Shown here one piece after another: positions 49,015 through 58,758 of a DNA stretch of 64,000 nt. Position 1 is the first letter of the stretch, and each line of letters starts with the position of its first letter. The translations under genes were made by a program, and so were the position numbers. The stretch comes from Symsagittifera roscoffensis (Eukaryota > Xenacoelomorpha > Acoela > Convolutidae). The stretch is taken from positions 19,419,018 through 19,483,017 of the forward strand of contig NC_087067.1 in NCBI RefSeq assembly GCF_963678635.1, written 5' to 3'. The notes under the pieces were generated by a model. The model was not told the origin of the DNA, ran no database searches, and worked only from the letters and a program-made list of their open reading frames with translations.

Positions 49015-49028
49015 TTGTCCGGGGAGTA
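49015..49028 (+). promoter_or_regulatory. Polypurine-tract-like site before 3' LTR
   Basis: TTGTCCGGGGAGTA immediately precedes the LTR TGTGCC, the position of the plus-strand primer. The same 12-mer TTGTCCGGGGAG recurs four times inside pol, plus one copy with a single mismatch (see findings). Confidence 0.55.
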
Positions 49029-49912
49029 TGTGCCCTTCTGCCGGATGACACAGCATAACCTTCCCGCGACAGAAAAAAAAGTGACTAAAGGCCTTATGAA
49101 CAAAAAAGTGTTGCGACGGAGGGTCAGAATGTTCTAGAATTTTTATTTTTAAAATTTCGATTGGAAGAAGAACATTTCTGAGAAATAGAAAAAAGACGGC
49201 CATTTTGAATAAAAAAGACGAAAATCAGAACCACGATATAGATTGTGAAGAACAGTTGTATCAGAGACAGAAAAACACGGAGCCTCTTATCGTGGCAAGA
49301 ACACACGATAAGGACCTTAGCGACAGATATTTGTGGAGACGGAGGCTTCAGTGGGGGGAAGAGAAATACCACGGAACCCTCCCGGGACACGAAATATAGG
49401 AGATAAGAGTGTTATCTCAAGAAAATCACGGGAGCGGAGGCTTGGTCCCCCAGAGACTGTTATATATGAAGGGACTGTGAAAACTGAATATAACAGCTGC
49501 TGTAATGTCCTAGATCTTAATTAACACCGTTATTATTTAATATTTCAGAGCATGAGTAGATAGAAAAAGGAAAGGGTCAATCCATCTCCAATGGATTTAA
49601 TATAAAACTGTCACACAAAAACATAATAAAATAGGTTGTTCGAGCCGTGTTTTTAATGACAATCACGTAGTCTGAGGATCCGAGACTCAGCTATGTGGTT
49701 GTGTTCGCATGCAAACGAAAGCTGATCAAAAGTCGTTTGACTGATGGCCTAAAAATGGTAACTTTTTACTTTGCCCTAAACAGACCAGAAAATCAACTGG
49801 CAAGGTCGAGACGGTGAAAAACGAGTAGAATTAAGGTAGCTGACGCCTGCCAGTCGTTAATAGGTACTTTTTCTACGCTCCGTCGCTGTGTGATATTTGG
49901 GCGAATGTTACA
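49029..49912 (+). repeat. 3' LTR of giant element (884 bp)
   Basis: It begins TGTGCC and ends GTTACA, followed directly by element A gag (ACTTTTGAG...). AATAAA is at 49625-49630. Same length as the 5' LTR. Confidence 0.9.
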
Positions 49913-50235
49913 ACTTTTGAGAATTCTAAATCAAGGTCATCTGTTTGAATTATATATTTACTGTGATTCTGGTTTGGTGAGCTGAATTCTATGGAGTAGA
50001 TTCCGTATTGTTGTGTTAGGTTACATATATCTTTTAGATAGTGATCGATAATTTGTCTTTTGATTTTTACATCTGGGAACTCTGTTTTACATGGACTGAT
50101 TCCGGGTTCAAACAAATTTAAGAGTAAATTTTTGCAAAATATATGCTGTCCTCTATCAGTGGTTGCATCTACGATAAAGGGGAAGATATCATCATCATCT
50201 GGACTTTCTTCACCTGGGGTGTGCGTTGAGCTCAT
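49913..50235 (-). pseudogene. gag: Gag copy A, N-terminal fragment
   Basis: ATG 50235 opens with SSTHTPGEESPDDDDIFPF and runs about 107 codons to the insertion junction (...DLEFSKV). The rest of the gene continues at 26932. Copy B (55240 down) shows the same start uninterrupted. The last dozen codons read in this frame come from the LTR. It overlaps the pre-gag ORF by 26 nt. Confidence 0.85.
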
Positions 50236-50677
50236 TTTTTTGTTCGATGACTGTTAATATGTAATTATCAATGTGTCTAATTGGTTGATTCCAATTGTAT
50301 AAATGTACTGGTTTGTGTTTATACTGCTTTTTTATTCCTCTTTTTCCTCTTTTTGATGAATTTGAAGTTGTTTCTGAGTCAGAGAAATATAATTGATCGT
50401 GAATTGGGCAATTTTTATCTATTGATTCTTTTAGTTTATAAAGTTCGTCTAAACTGTTAGTTTCTGATTCTGAAAATGCGTTTCGATTTTTTGAAAATCT
50501 TTTTCGTGTTATTTGTCTTTGTGTAGTTATTATTTTTCTCTTTAATGTTTGTCGTTTTGTTCTAATGTATCCAACTGTTTGTGTATGAGGTGTGAATACA
50601 AGGTCGTATTTTTTGTTATCTATTTCACAATTGTGTAAAACGATTGTTTGTTTATTTCCTAGGTTTTTAAATGACAT
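50210..50677 (-). CDS. Pre-gag ORF, copy A (155 aa)
   Basis: An intact 155-aa ORF starts with ATG. It is basic in its first half (TKRQTLKRKIITTQRQITRK), then has a Ser/Glu stretch (SESETNSLDELYKL) and ends with a conserved-looking VHLYNWNQPIRHIDNYIL. It overlaps the gag start by 26 nt in another frame. Copy B encodes the same protein with only a few changes. The position before gag is unusual for gypsy elements. Function unknown; nucleic-acid binding is plausible from the charge. Confidence 0.6.
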   Translation of the reverse strand: MSFKNLGNKQTIVLHNCEIDNKKYDLVFTPHTQTVGYIRTKRQTLKRKIITTQRQITRKRFSKNRNAFSESETNSLDELYKLKESIDKNCPIHDQLYFSDSETTSNSSKRGKRGIKKQYKHKPVHLYNWNQPIRHIDNYILTVIEQKNELNAHPR

Positions 50678-51925
50678 AAGGTTTAGGATGACAGATGCAA
50701 AAGGTTGTTAAATGATTTCTATTTGCTTAAACTGTTAGTCCTTACGATTTTTTTGTTAGCCTAACCTGGGTCTATTTGTTCAGGGTTGGGGAGAAAAGTA
50801 TATCGATTCCGAAGAATGATTTTATACTTTCTCGTGGATAGTATAAGCTAAGGTGTTAACTTACTTAATCTTACTTAAGGTAGTGATTGTGTTCAGGGTT
50901 GGAGAATAGTAAATCGATCCACAAGGTTCAGGTATAATTAGAACGCGAGTAGTTCGTTAGATACTATTTTAAACTTACTAAGTTTAAGATTTATCCTGGG
51001 TCTGGTAAGAGGGGGGATCAAGTGAAGGATGAATAACCGAAGTTCTTCACTGTTTATCCTAATTTGAATGATTAGTTTTGTTCAAAAATTTCTATTAGTC
51101 CTGGGTTTTTAGAAAGGGTTGGATAGTGAATCGACGTTTGAGGTCGTTAGACACTAGTTAAGTGGGTGGGGGAGAACAAAGTTGTTCTTTTTGATCCAAG
51201 GATAGGCCTTGATGATCAAGTTTTAAATTTAATTAAATAGAAAATGATTTAAGATCCAAGGATAAGCCTTGATGATCTGATTTTAAAATTAAGTGAATTT
51301 AAGTTTAAAATGTTTTAAATTTGTGTAAAGAATAGATTTAGTATTTTTATGATATTAGTGAGCTTATGAATGCTGTTATGTTTAGGCGATGAAGCTGGAA
51401 CAACAGGATGATTTTATAATTACTAACCGTTTATTGTCATGCTACTAATTTTTATTTTGATTTTTCAATAAATATTTTTCAAACATGTTTTGTATATTAC
51501 TGCAGAATTTAGGAAAACGATCTGAGATCTTTTTATCAATCGTTATTGTATATTAATAATTTTGTTTAGCGCCTGAAATGATTTTGAAGATTGACTTCAA
51601 AATTTTATGTTTGCAAATGAAAATCTAAATTCATTGCTAGTAGTATTCTAAATACAAAAGTTTGTTCTGGCTTTTGCCGAACTATCATATAACTATATGG
51701 TAAGTTTCTGCTTTGTCGTATGTCGTCTCTGGTTCGAGGTCTTCTTCCAATTCCGGGTAGTTCTGTTATCTTTCGGAATATTGGCTCTGATCTATTGAGT
51801 CGTAGAGACATTTCGATTAAATTATTGTCGTATAACATTTTGTAAATGTTTTGTCTAAATTCTAATCTATTATTGGTTAATTCTAAGCTATTAAGGTCTT
51901 GTTCGAGACTTATGGTCGCACCAGA
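50678..51925 (-). other. Leader of copy A (same sequence at 55683-56929 in copy B)
   Basis: About 1.25 kb of untranslated leader. Imperfect repeats of CCTGGGT and of GGGTTGG...ATCGA occur near 50765-50810, 50890-50925, 50995-51010 and 51095-51140. Two hairpin-forming copies of GATCCAAGGATARGCCTTG lie at about 51192 and 51252. A 77-aa ORF lies near the LTR side. Confidence 0.5.
51605..51838 (-). CDS. Leader ORF, copy A (77 aa)
   Basis: ATG-started 77-aa ORF close to the primer-binding site. Motifs include ELPGIGRRPRTRDDIRQS and YSYMIVRQKPEQTFVF. The copy in B (56609-56842) differs by one residue. Candidate first coding exon for spliced transcripts, or a leader peptide; no family known. Confidence 0.4.
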   Translation of the reverse strand: MLYDNNLIEMSLRLNRSEPIFRKITELPGIGRRPRTRDDIRQSRNLPYSYMIVRQKPEQTFVFRILLAMNLDFHLQT

Positions 51926-52086
51926 TGAGCTAGGACCGATGGGTATAACTCATAGAGTAATTTCGGATAGGGTACACCGTCTGCTCGTCACGCTATCTTA
52001 TTTTCGGCCGGATAGATTCGTGCAACTTCTTAGTCTAATACCGATCCTAATCTTACTCTTATACTATCTAGTCTCAGATTGTTTAA
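51926..52086 (-). repeat. Partial LTR (last 161 bp, inferred R-U5)
   Basis: Matches the end of the 410-bp LTR (56930-57090) and stops at GTTTAA. It then joins a protease fragment of copy B. The retained part equals the segment from an inferred transcription start to the LTR end. Confidence 0.8.
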
Positions 52087-52987
52087 ATTTGTCCAAATTT
52101 TTTCTTTGGGTTGTTCTTTTTGTATGTTTTGATAGATGTGATTTGTATTCAAGCATTTTGTTTTTTCGTTCTCATTGGGTTGATTTGTAGTGTTAATTTC
52201 ATTAGTTTTTTGTGTCGTCGGTGTGGAATGGACGGGTTCAATATAATAATTGTGAAGGAGTTCTGATTGATTCTCATATATGTGTGATGAAAAAGGTTGT
52301 TCATATATAACAGGTTCATAGTCATTTTCGACTTTTATCATATTGATGGAGAGAGTGTTTTCTGCATCGCTTTCTGAATCTGATGATCCACAGTTTATTT
52401 GATTGAGTTGTAACGTATCAGTTACTGTGTCATCAATACCTGGAGGGTCTGATGTTGTTTCTGGATTAGATTGTACTTGATTAATATGTCTTTGATGTTT
52501 AGGTGTACTACTTCTGTGGCGATTATTAGAATTATTATAATGGTTATTATTCCTGTGTGGTGATTGGGAATAATTTCTATAACGATTATTATAACTTGAA
52601 AGTCGATTTTGTGAATTATTTCGCGATCTGTTTTGGTAATTATTGTTTGGTCTGTTATAGTTTGATCTATTATATGAGTTATTCCTTGATTGATTGTTCG
52701 GGTAATTCTGGTTTCGGTTGTTTGAATAACTTCTATTCCGATTATTGGAGTAGTTTCTGTTCCTATTGTATGATGAATTTCGTGATTGATTGTTTGGATA
52801 ATAATTATTTCTTGATTGGGAATTAGATCTAGAAACAAATCGTTGTGTATTTGAATGTGATCTGGAGTAGTTATTTCGACTATTTGGTCTATTGTAGTGA
52901 TTTTGTGATGAATTTTGCGTGTTTCTTCGTTCTGGTGATCTTCCTCTATAACTTGAGTTATATGGTGATTGATTTCTTGTATAATTT
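52087..52987 (-). pseudogene. Copy B gag tail and protease-leader fragment
   Basis: Homologous to about 23630-24535 of copy A. It includes the Asn/Arg/Ser-rich gag tail and the gag-pro linker (KVENDYEPVIYEQPF, NTNHIYQNIQKEQ), ending at EKIWT before the retropepsin motif. It keeps the base that copy A lost near 23877, showing the ancestral gag-pro frame. Confidence 0.8.
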
Positions 52988-55240
52988 AGATTTGATTGAT
53001 TTCTTGTATAAGGTCATCATTAAGATTTCTGTCATCTTTGTGTTTTTATAGTCATGTGTATTTAATGAATATGCTTTTCGAACTAGTGTTTCGATTCGTA
53101 CTGCTAATTGCTTGATGGTTTCGTTTGGTAATCTGCGAATTTCATTACATAAAACTCTTTGTTGTTGTTTGTTTCTTTCGGAGTCAAACATTTTTGAAAA
53201 TTCTTGTGTAAACCTTTTCCAATTTGATTTTATTTCTATAGGCAATACTGAAAACCATTTTTGGGCTGCGCCATCTAGAGTTGTTTGTATTAACGCTGTG
53301 CGTCGATGTATCCAGTTTTGATGTAGTGGCGTATTAATTGGTTCAGGTCCTATATTTAAAATCAAATTTGCTGTGACTGCATTTAAATAGTCTTCTACAG
53401 AATATTCAGGGTCTGTTCCTGTGAATACCATTAAAGGTTTATTTGATGTTATTGATGATCCACCCATAAGGTATGGATTCATCGTCATTTGTAATGATTC
53501 TGCTGCATTTGGCATTTGAGAAAAATTTGAAAGTTGATTTCTTGTTATTTCGTGTTGTTGAAGATAATATGGGAGTGGTATTTCATTTTGCATTTGTGCT
53601 GGTTGGTACGAGTTTGCAATCATTGGGTTTTGTTGCTGAATTGGTTGAAAAGATTGTGTATTAATTGGGTTTTGTTGTTGAATTGGTTGTTGGTTTTGTG
53701 TATCTATTGGTTGTGGAGAAAAAATTCTATTATATGTATGTGGTTTCTGTATTCCTTGTCCACGATATTCTTGATTATAGGGTGTAAATATATCTGGTTG
53801 TAAGAAATCATCATCTGAGGATAAGTAATCCATTTGATAAGATGTTTGTTTTTTATTTTTATTTTGTTGAAAAAATGGATAGTTTTCACTACGATCCTGT
53901 GGAGGATGTAAATTTGTTTGGAAATTCACTGAATTAGGTGGTGCCATTGGGTTATCCCAGTTTCGAGATCTTGTATAATTACTAAAATTTTTTCGTGGTT
54001 GATAATTTGTTTTTGATGGATGTGTGTAATTATAATTATGGTCTGCAAAGTTGTTTCTAGTGAACGTTTTGCGTGTTTTTGGCGGTATTGTCATGGGTCT
54101 GTATGTTTGGTAATCCATGTGTGAATATTTTGGAGCAACCGAAGGTTTAACGGTTGATTGTAATGTTACCTGTGTTTGTGAAGGATTTGTATTTCTTGGT
54201 GTTGTTAAGTTTGGACGTATTGGTGAAATACTTTGTTGTGTAGTTGTTGTGTGTACGATTTCTTCATTTATGAAGTGTGATGGTGTCTGGATATCTTGTT
54301 GAGTAAGATTCCTAGTTCCATTGAGGTTTTCATTGTGTATGACTGTAGAGTTTAAACTATTATTTTGCATATCGGGTAAAAATGTATTAAAGTTTAATGG
54401 TGTTGCATCAATGGTTAATGGTATTACTCGTACATAATCTCTTACATAAGATATCGTACTTATTGCTTGACTTGAGATTGATTGTGGGAAGTTTATGGAT
54501 GCGGGATGAGACCATTCGGGGTCCCAAACATAGTCTGATTGTTCTGTGATGGCAGTATCATCGTTTGAGTTTTGGGGTCTAAAATTTTTTCTTGCTTGTG
54601 AAATTAAATCAATATTATGTGTGAAATAATCTATTATGAACCATGCCAAGATTTTTTGTAAGTCGTGTTTTGTATGTTGTGAAACTTCATCTTTCGTGAA
54701 ATTTTCTTTAATTATATTTAGAAAACTAGAGAGTAGTGTGATTTCATGTCGTACTCTTATATGTTTAGATGTTTCTGTCGGTGAGACATTTGGTATCTGG
54801 ATTTCGTTTTCTAATATCGAGATATAACTATATATTATCGCAAAAACTTCATTGGTGAATATGGAGTTTGCTCTTTGTGAGTTATGATATTGGATGCTTT
54901 TTATATATTCTGAGAATACTTTTGAGAATTCTAAATCAAGGTCATCTGTTTGAATTATATATTTACTGTGATTCTGGTTTGGTGAGCTGAATTCTATGGA
55001 GTAGATTCCGTATTGTTGTGTTAGGTTACATATATCTTTTAGATAGTGATCGATAATTTGTCTTTTGATTTTTACATCTGGGAACTCTGTTTTACATGGA
55101 CTGATTCCGGGTTCAAACAAATTTAAGAGTAAATTTCTGCAAAATATATGCTGTCCTCTATCAGTGGTTGCATCTACGATAAAGGGGAAGATATCATCAT
55201 CATCTGGACTTTCTTCACCTGGGGTGTGCGTTGAGCTCAT
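52958..55240 (-). pseudogene. gag: Gag copy B with internal deletion (760 aa frame)
   Basis: ATG 55240. It gives the full N-terminal and capsid-like regions without the TGA seen in copy A (GGA at 53753-53755). About 490 nt are deleted between the equivalents of 24534 and 25019, removing the end of the capsid region and the CCHC knuckle. A short duplicated filler (GATTTCTTGTATAA) lies at the junction (about 52971-53009). The frame ends soon after in junction-derived residues. Confidence 0.85.
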
Positions 55241-55682
55241 TTTTTCGTTCGATGACTGTTAATATGTAATTATCAATGTGTCTAATTGGTTGATTCCAAT
55301 TGTATAAATGTACTGGTTTGTGTTTATACTGCTTTTTTATTCTTCTTTTTCCTCTTTTTGATGAATTTGAAGTTGTTTCTGAGTCAGAGAAATATAATTG
55401 ATCGTGAATTGGGCAATTTTTATCTATTGATTCTTTTAGTTTATAAAGTTCGTCTAAACTGTTGGTTTCTGATTCTGAAAATGCGTTTCGATTTTTTGAA
55501 AATCTTTTTCGTGTTATTTGTCTTTGTTTAGTTATTATTTTTCTCTTTAATGTTTGTCGTTTTGTTCTAATGTATCCAACTGTTTGTGTATGAGGTGTGA
55601 TTACAAGGTCGTATTTTTTGTTATCTATTTCACAATTGTGTAAAACGATTGTTTGTTTATTTCCTAGGTTTTTAAATGACAT
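55215..55682 (-). CDS. Pre-gag ORF, copy B (155 aa)
   Basis: Same ORF as at 50210-50677, intact, with a few substitutions (for example in the TKQRQ and KRRIKK stretches). Maintenance of the frame in both copies supports real coding. Confidence 0.6.
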   Translation of the reverse strand: MSFKNLGNKQTIVLHNCEIDNKKYDLVITPHTQTVGYIRTKRQTLKRKIITKQRQITRKRFSKNRNAFSESETNSLDELYKLKESIDKNCPIHDQLYFSDSETTSNSSKRGKRRIKKQYKHKPVHLYNWNQPIRHIDNYILTVIERKNELNAHPR

Positions 55683-56608
55683 AAGGTTTAGGATGACAGA
55701 TGCAAAAGGTTGTTAAATGATTTCTATTTGCTTAAACTGTTAGTCCTTACGATTTTTTTGTTAGCCTAACCTGGGTCTATTTGTTCAGGGTTGGGGAGAA
55801 AAGTATATCGATTCCGAAGAATGATTTTATACTTTCTCGTGGATAGTATAAGCTAAGGTGTTAACTTACTTAATCTTACTTAAGGTAGTGATTGTGTTCA
55901 GGGTTGGAGAATAGTAAATCGATCCACAAGGTTCAGGTATAATTAGAACGCGAGTAGTTCGTTAGATACTATTTTAAACTTACTAAGTTTAAGATTTATC
56001 CTGGGTCTGGTAAGAGGGGGGATCAAGTGAAGGATGAATAACCGAAGTTCTTCACTGTTTATCCTAATTTGAATGATTAGTTTTGTTCAAAAATTTCTAT
56101 TAGTCCTGGGTTTTTAGAAAGGGTTGGATAGTGAATCGACGTTTGAGGTCGTTAGACACTAGTTAAGTGGGTGGGGGAGAACAAAGTTGTTCTTTTTGAT
56201 CCAAGGATAGGCCTTGATGATCAAGTTTTAAATTTAATTAAATAGAAAATGATTTAAGATCCAAGGATAAGCCTTGATGATCTGATTTTAAAATTAAGTG
56301 AATTTAAGTTTAAAATGTTTTAAATTTGTGTAAAGAATAGATTTAGTATTTTTATGATATTAGTGAGCTTATGAATGCTGTTATGTTTAGGCGATGAAGC
56401 TGGAACAACAGGATGATTTATAATTACTAACCGTTTATTGTCATGCTACTAATTTTTATTTTGATTTTTCAATAAATATTTTTCAAACATGTTTTGTATA
56501 TTACTGCAGAATTTAGGAAAACGATCTGAGATCTTTTTATCAATCGTTATTGTATATTAATAATTTTGTTTAGCGCCTGAAATGATTTTGAAGATTGACT
56601 TCAAAATT

Positions 56609-56842
56609 TTATGTTTGCAAATGAAAATCTAAATTCATTGCTAGTAGTATTCTAAATACAAAAGTTTGTTCTGGCTTTTGCCGAACTATCATATAACTAT
56701 ATGGTAAGTTTCTGCTTTGTCGTATGTCGTCTCTGGTTCGAGGTCTTCTTCCAATTCCGGGTAGTTCTGTTATCGTTCGGAATATTGGCTCTGATCTATT
56801 GAGTCGTAGAGACATTTCGATTAAATTATTGTCGTATAACAT
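56609..56842 (-). CDS. Leader ORF, copy B (77 aa)
   Basis: Same 77-aa ORF as in copy A, one residue different (FRTITEL against FRKITEL). It begins about 70 nt downstream of the primer-binding site. Confidence 0.4.
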   Translation of the reverse strand: MLYDNNLIEMSLRLNRSEPIFRTITELPGIGRRPRTRDDIRQSRNLPYSYMIVRQKPEQTFVFRILLAMNLDFHLQT

Positions 56843-56909
56843 TTTGTAAATAATTTGTCTAAATTCTAATCTATTATTGGTTAATTCTAAGCTATTAAGG
56901 TCTTGTTCG

Positions 56910-56927
56910 AGACTTATGGTCGCACCA
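56910..56927 (-). promoter_or_regulatory. Primer-binding site of compound element
   Basis: On the minus strand, TGGTGCGACCATAAGTCT starts 2 nt after the LTR. The TGG start and spacing fit a tRNA-primed site; I could not name the tRNA. Copy A has the same sequence next to its partial LTR. Confidence 0.55.
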
Positions 56928-56929
56928 GA

Positions 56930-57339
56930 TGAGTTAGGACCGATGGGTATAACTCATAGAGTAATTTCGGATAGGGTACACCGTCTGCTCGTCACGCTAT
57001 CTTATTTTCGGCCGGATAGATTCGTGCAACTTCTTAGTCTAATACCGATCCTAATCTTACTCTTATACTATCTAGTCTCAGGTTGTTTAACTAGTCTCTG
57101 CTAGGCTCAATAGATCTAGGGTATACTGGTTTATTGCGGCTGCTGAAGTACTCGGGAGAGTTCAACTAATTTCTAAGTTAAATTCAAATCTCTCTGGTGC
57201 TGAAATTACAAGTAATTTCAGCACTTACAAATAAGTGGATTGTTAGTTAGATGGATCATGATTGGTTAATGTTAAATACTTTACATTGGTAAAATATCTA
57301 ATTTATCCAATCATAAAATGTAGTTTAGATCAGGTTCCA
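56930..57339 (-). repeat. 5' LTR of compound element (410 bp)
   Basis: TGGAACC...AACTCA on the minus strand. The outer flank 57340-57343 is ACAG, equal to the left flank. About two mismatches to the 3' LTR. Confidence 0.9.
57121..57126 (-). promoter_or_regulatory. TATA-like box of the LTR promoter
   Basis: GTATAC on the minus strand lies about 31-36 nt upstream of 57090, the transcription start inferred from the truncated LTR at 52086. Confidence 0.35.
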
Positions 57340-57343
57340 ACAG

Positions 57344-58758
57344 GCATAAGAAGCTTTTCGGAAGTTATTTCATGAAATTGTTATATTCGATTAGACAAGG
57401 CAAATGAAAAAATGGGATTTGAATTGGTTTTATTACCTTGTGTACTTTGACCATTGCGACATTAAGCTTCTTCGTGCAACAGTTTGAAGTTTGCTGAGGA
57501 GTCAAGGCTTTCGAATAATTTCTGACCAATGACAGATTCTTGTATTTGGACGCTTTTCGAACAAAGCCAAAACCCGCAAAGTTCAGCAACACAAAGCATC
57601 CAAATATAATGAGCAACAAATAGACGATTTTCGAGTTTTTCGGAAACTAAAACAGAAACAACTCAGGATTGTTTTGGAATCCAATGTTAACTAAAGTCCT
57701 TGAGGTGACTTCGATCAGCTGAAAACGCTGAAAAACTGGAAACATAAAAATTATTTTGCAATGTTTTTCTAAAGCATCCCCCCACACGCTATGTAAAGTA
57801 CAAAACGATATTTTGTTTCGACTTTCAAAGAAAATGAGGAAAAAATCTAGTACACGATAATAGCACGAAATATATCAAAATTACAATCTTAAAAGCCCAG
57901 TATTTCAGAGGTGAAATATTTTTTTTAAGTTTGAGCTCAGAACAAGAATACCGAATGATAATTTAAATTTTCTGCCAAAAATTGCTAGCAAAATCTCAAA
58001 ATGTTTCTTTAGAAAAAACACCACCCCGAAATTGTTTTTCATTTTGCTTTTTTTACAGTGACTATCGAATAATTTCTTAATTGACTAGGATTGTTAACGC
58101 TACAAATCTTGGGATAATATTTTTTGTGATTAAACTTGAATCCTTTTTTTTTCACATCCTGTATAAAACTGGGTGAACAGTACAGTTGGAACAAGTTTTA
58201 TGCTATGGTTTTAATGATTTTAAAAAACTAGGCGCATGTTTTCTTTAATGTGTGATTTGCAAATCTTGTCAAAATCTTAGGCGATCAATCCAACTATCTC
58301 AAAAAAAAATTCTTAAACTCAATTTTGCCCCAGGAAATTAGTTATCTTATAACGTGCCTAACTATTTTTAGGTACTATTCATAAACCTCTCTAACTCTTT
58401 TGTTGACAAATAAAGAGATAATTGTCTTAAATAGGAAAGCTCTACCCAAAGTTAAGCATTTTTGCGCCAGTCAATTAATTGTGCGTCAGTTGTATTAAAT
58501 TGGTCTGCTCAACGACTCATTTTTCACTTCCTGTGCAATCACTTAAGTGATTGGTGTGCTGAAATATCCGTTCACATTTCAGAGAGACAAAAATTTTTCC
58601 TGATTACTCACTGATTACGATAACGTCAAAAACCAGTATATAGTGAGTTTGAGAACCCCTTACCACACTCTTATCCCTAAAACTGGAGCTATGAAAGTAA
58701 ATTCTGTGTTTACGTGATTGAGAACAATCTCAACTCGATCATGGAAATTCAAAACAGA
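57344..58758. other. Right flank, no gene supported
   Basis: AT-rich DNA with no recognisable gene. An 84-aa minus-strand ORF (57365-57619) has a hydrophobic start but no supporting evidence. A diverged relative of a foldback-element arm lies at 57774-58045. Confidence 0.5.
57774..58045. repeat. Diverged relative of the foldback-element arm
   Basis: Shares the order ATCCCCCCAC, CAGAGGTGAAATATTTTTT, GAGCTCAGAACAAGAATACC, GAATGATA and CACCCCG with the right arm of the 60549-63160 element (about 62850-63120), with many substitutions. It appears as a single arm only. Confidence 0.45.

Larger units (their letters stand above)
26933..49912 (+). mobile_element. Giant 22,980-bp LTR retrotransposon nested in gag of element A
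   Basis: The 884-bp LTRs begin TGTGCC and end GTTACA (26933-27816 and 49029-49912) and differ at about four positions. The intact gag of copy B gives the empty site (around 54921). Left and right flanks share ACT(T), a 3-4-bp target duplication. Contents on the plus strand: 4.4-kb structured leader, gag-pro, RT-RNase H-integrase with a macro-like C-terminus, SGNH hydrolase ORF, orphan large ORF, 3' UTR, PPT-like tract. Its ORFs are clearly more GC-rich than the surrounding AT-rich elements. This copy has a stop in pro and a frameshift in RT. Confidence 0.9.
11925..57339 (-). mobile_element. Compound env-bearing Ty3/gypsy-type LTR retroelement (copies A and B), hosting a nested element
   Basis: The element is bounded by 410-bp LTRs (11925-12334 and 56930-57339, TG...CA on the minus strand) and flanked by a 4-bp target duplication ACAG (11921-11924 and 57340-57343). 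Reading on the minus strand: LTR, leader, pre-gag ORF, gag copy B (internally deleted), pro fragment, a 161-nt piece of LTR, leader, pre-gag ORF, gag copy A (split by the giant element), pro, integrase, small membrane ORF, AUG-free ORF, env-like gene, 602-aa ORF, LTR. RT and RNase H are missing. LTR-LTR divergence is about two mismatches, so the insertion is recent. Confidence 0.85.

Noticed and set aside
57365-57619. 84-aa minus-strand ORF as a host gene
   Set aside because: Only length and a hydrophobic start; no homology, exon signals or neighbours support it.
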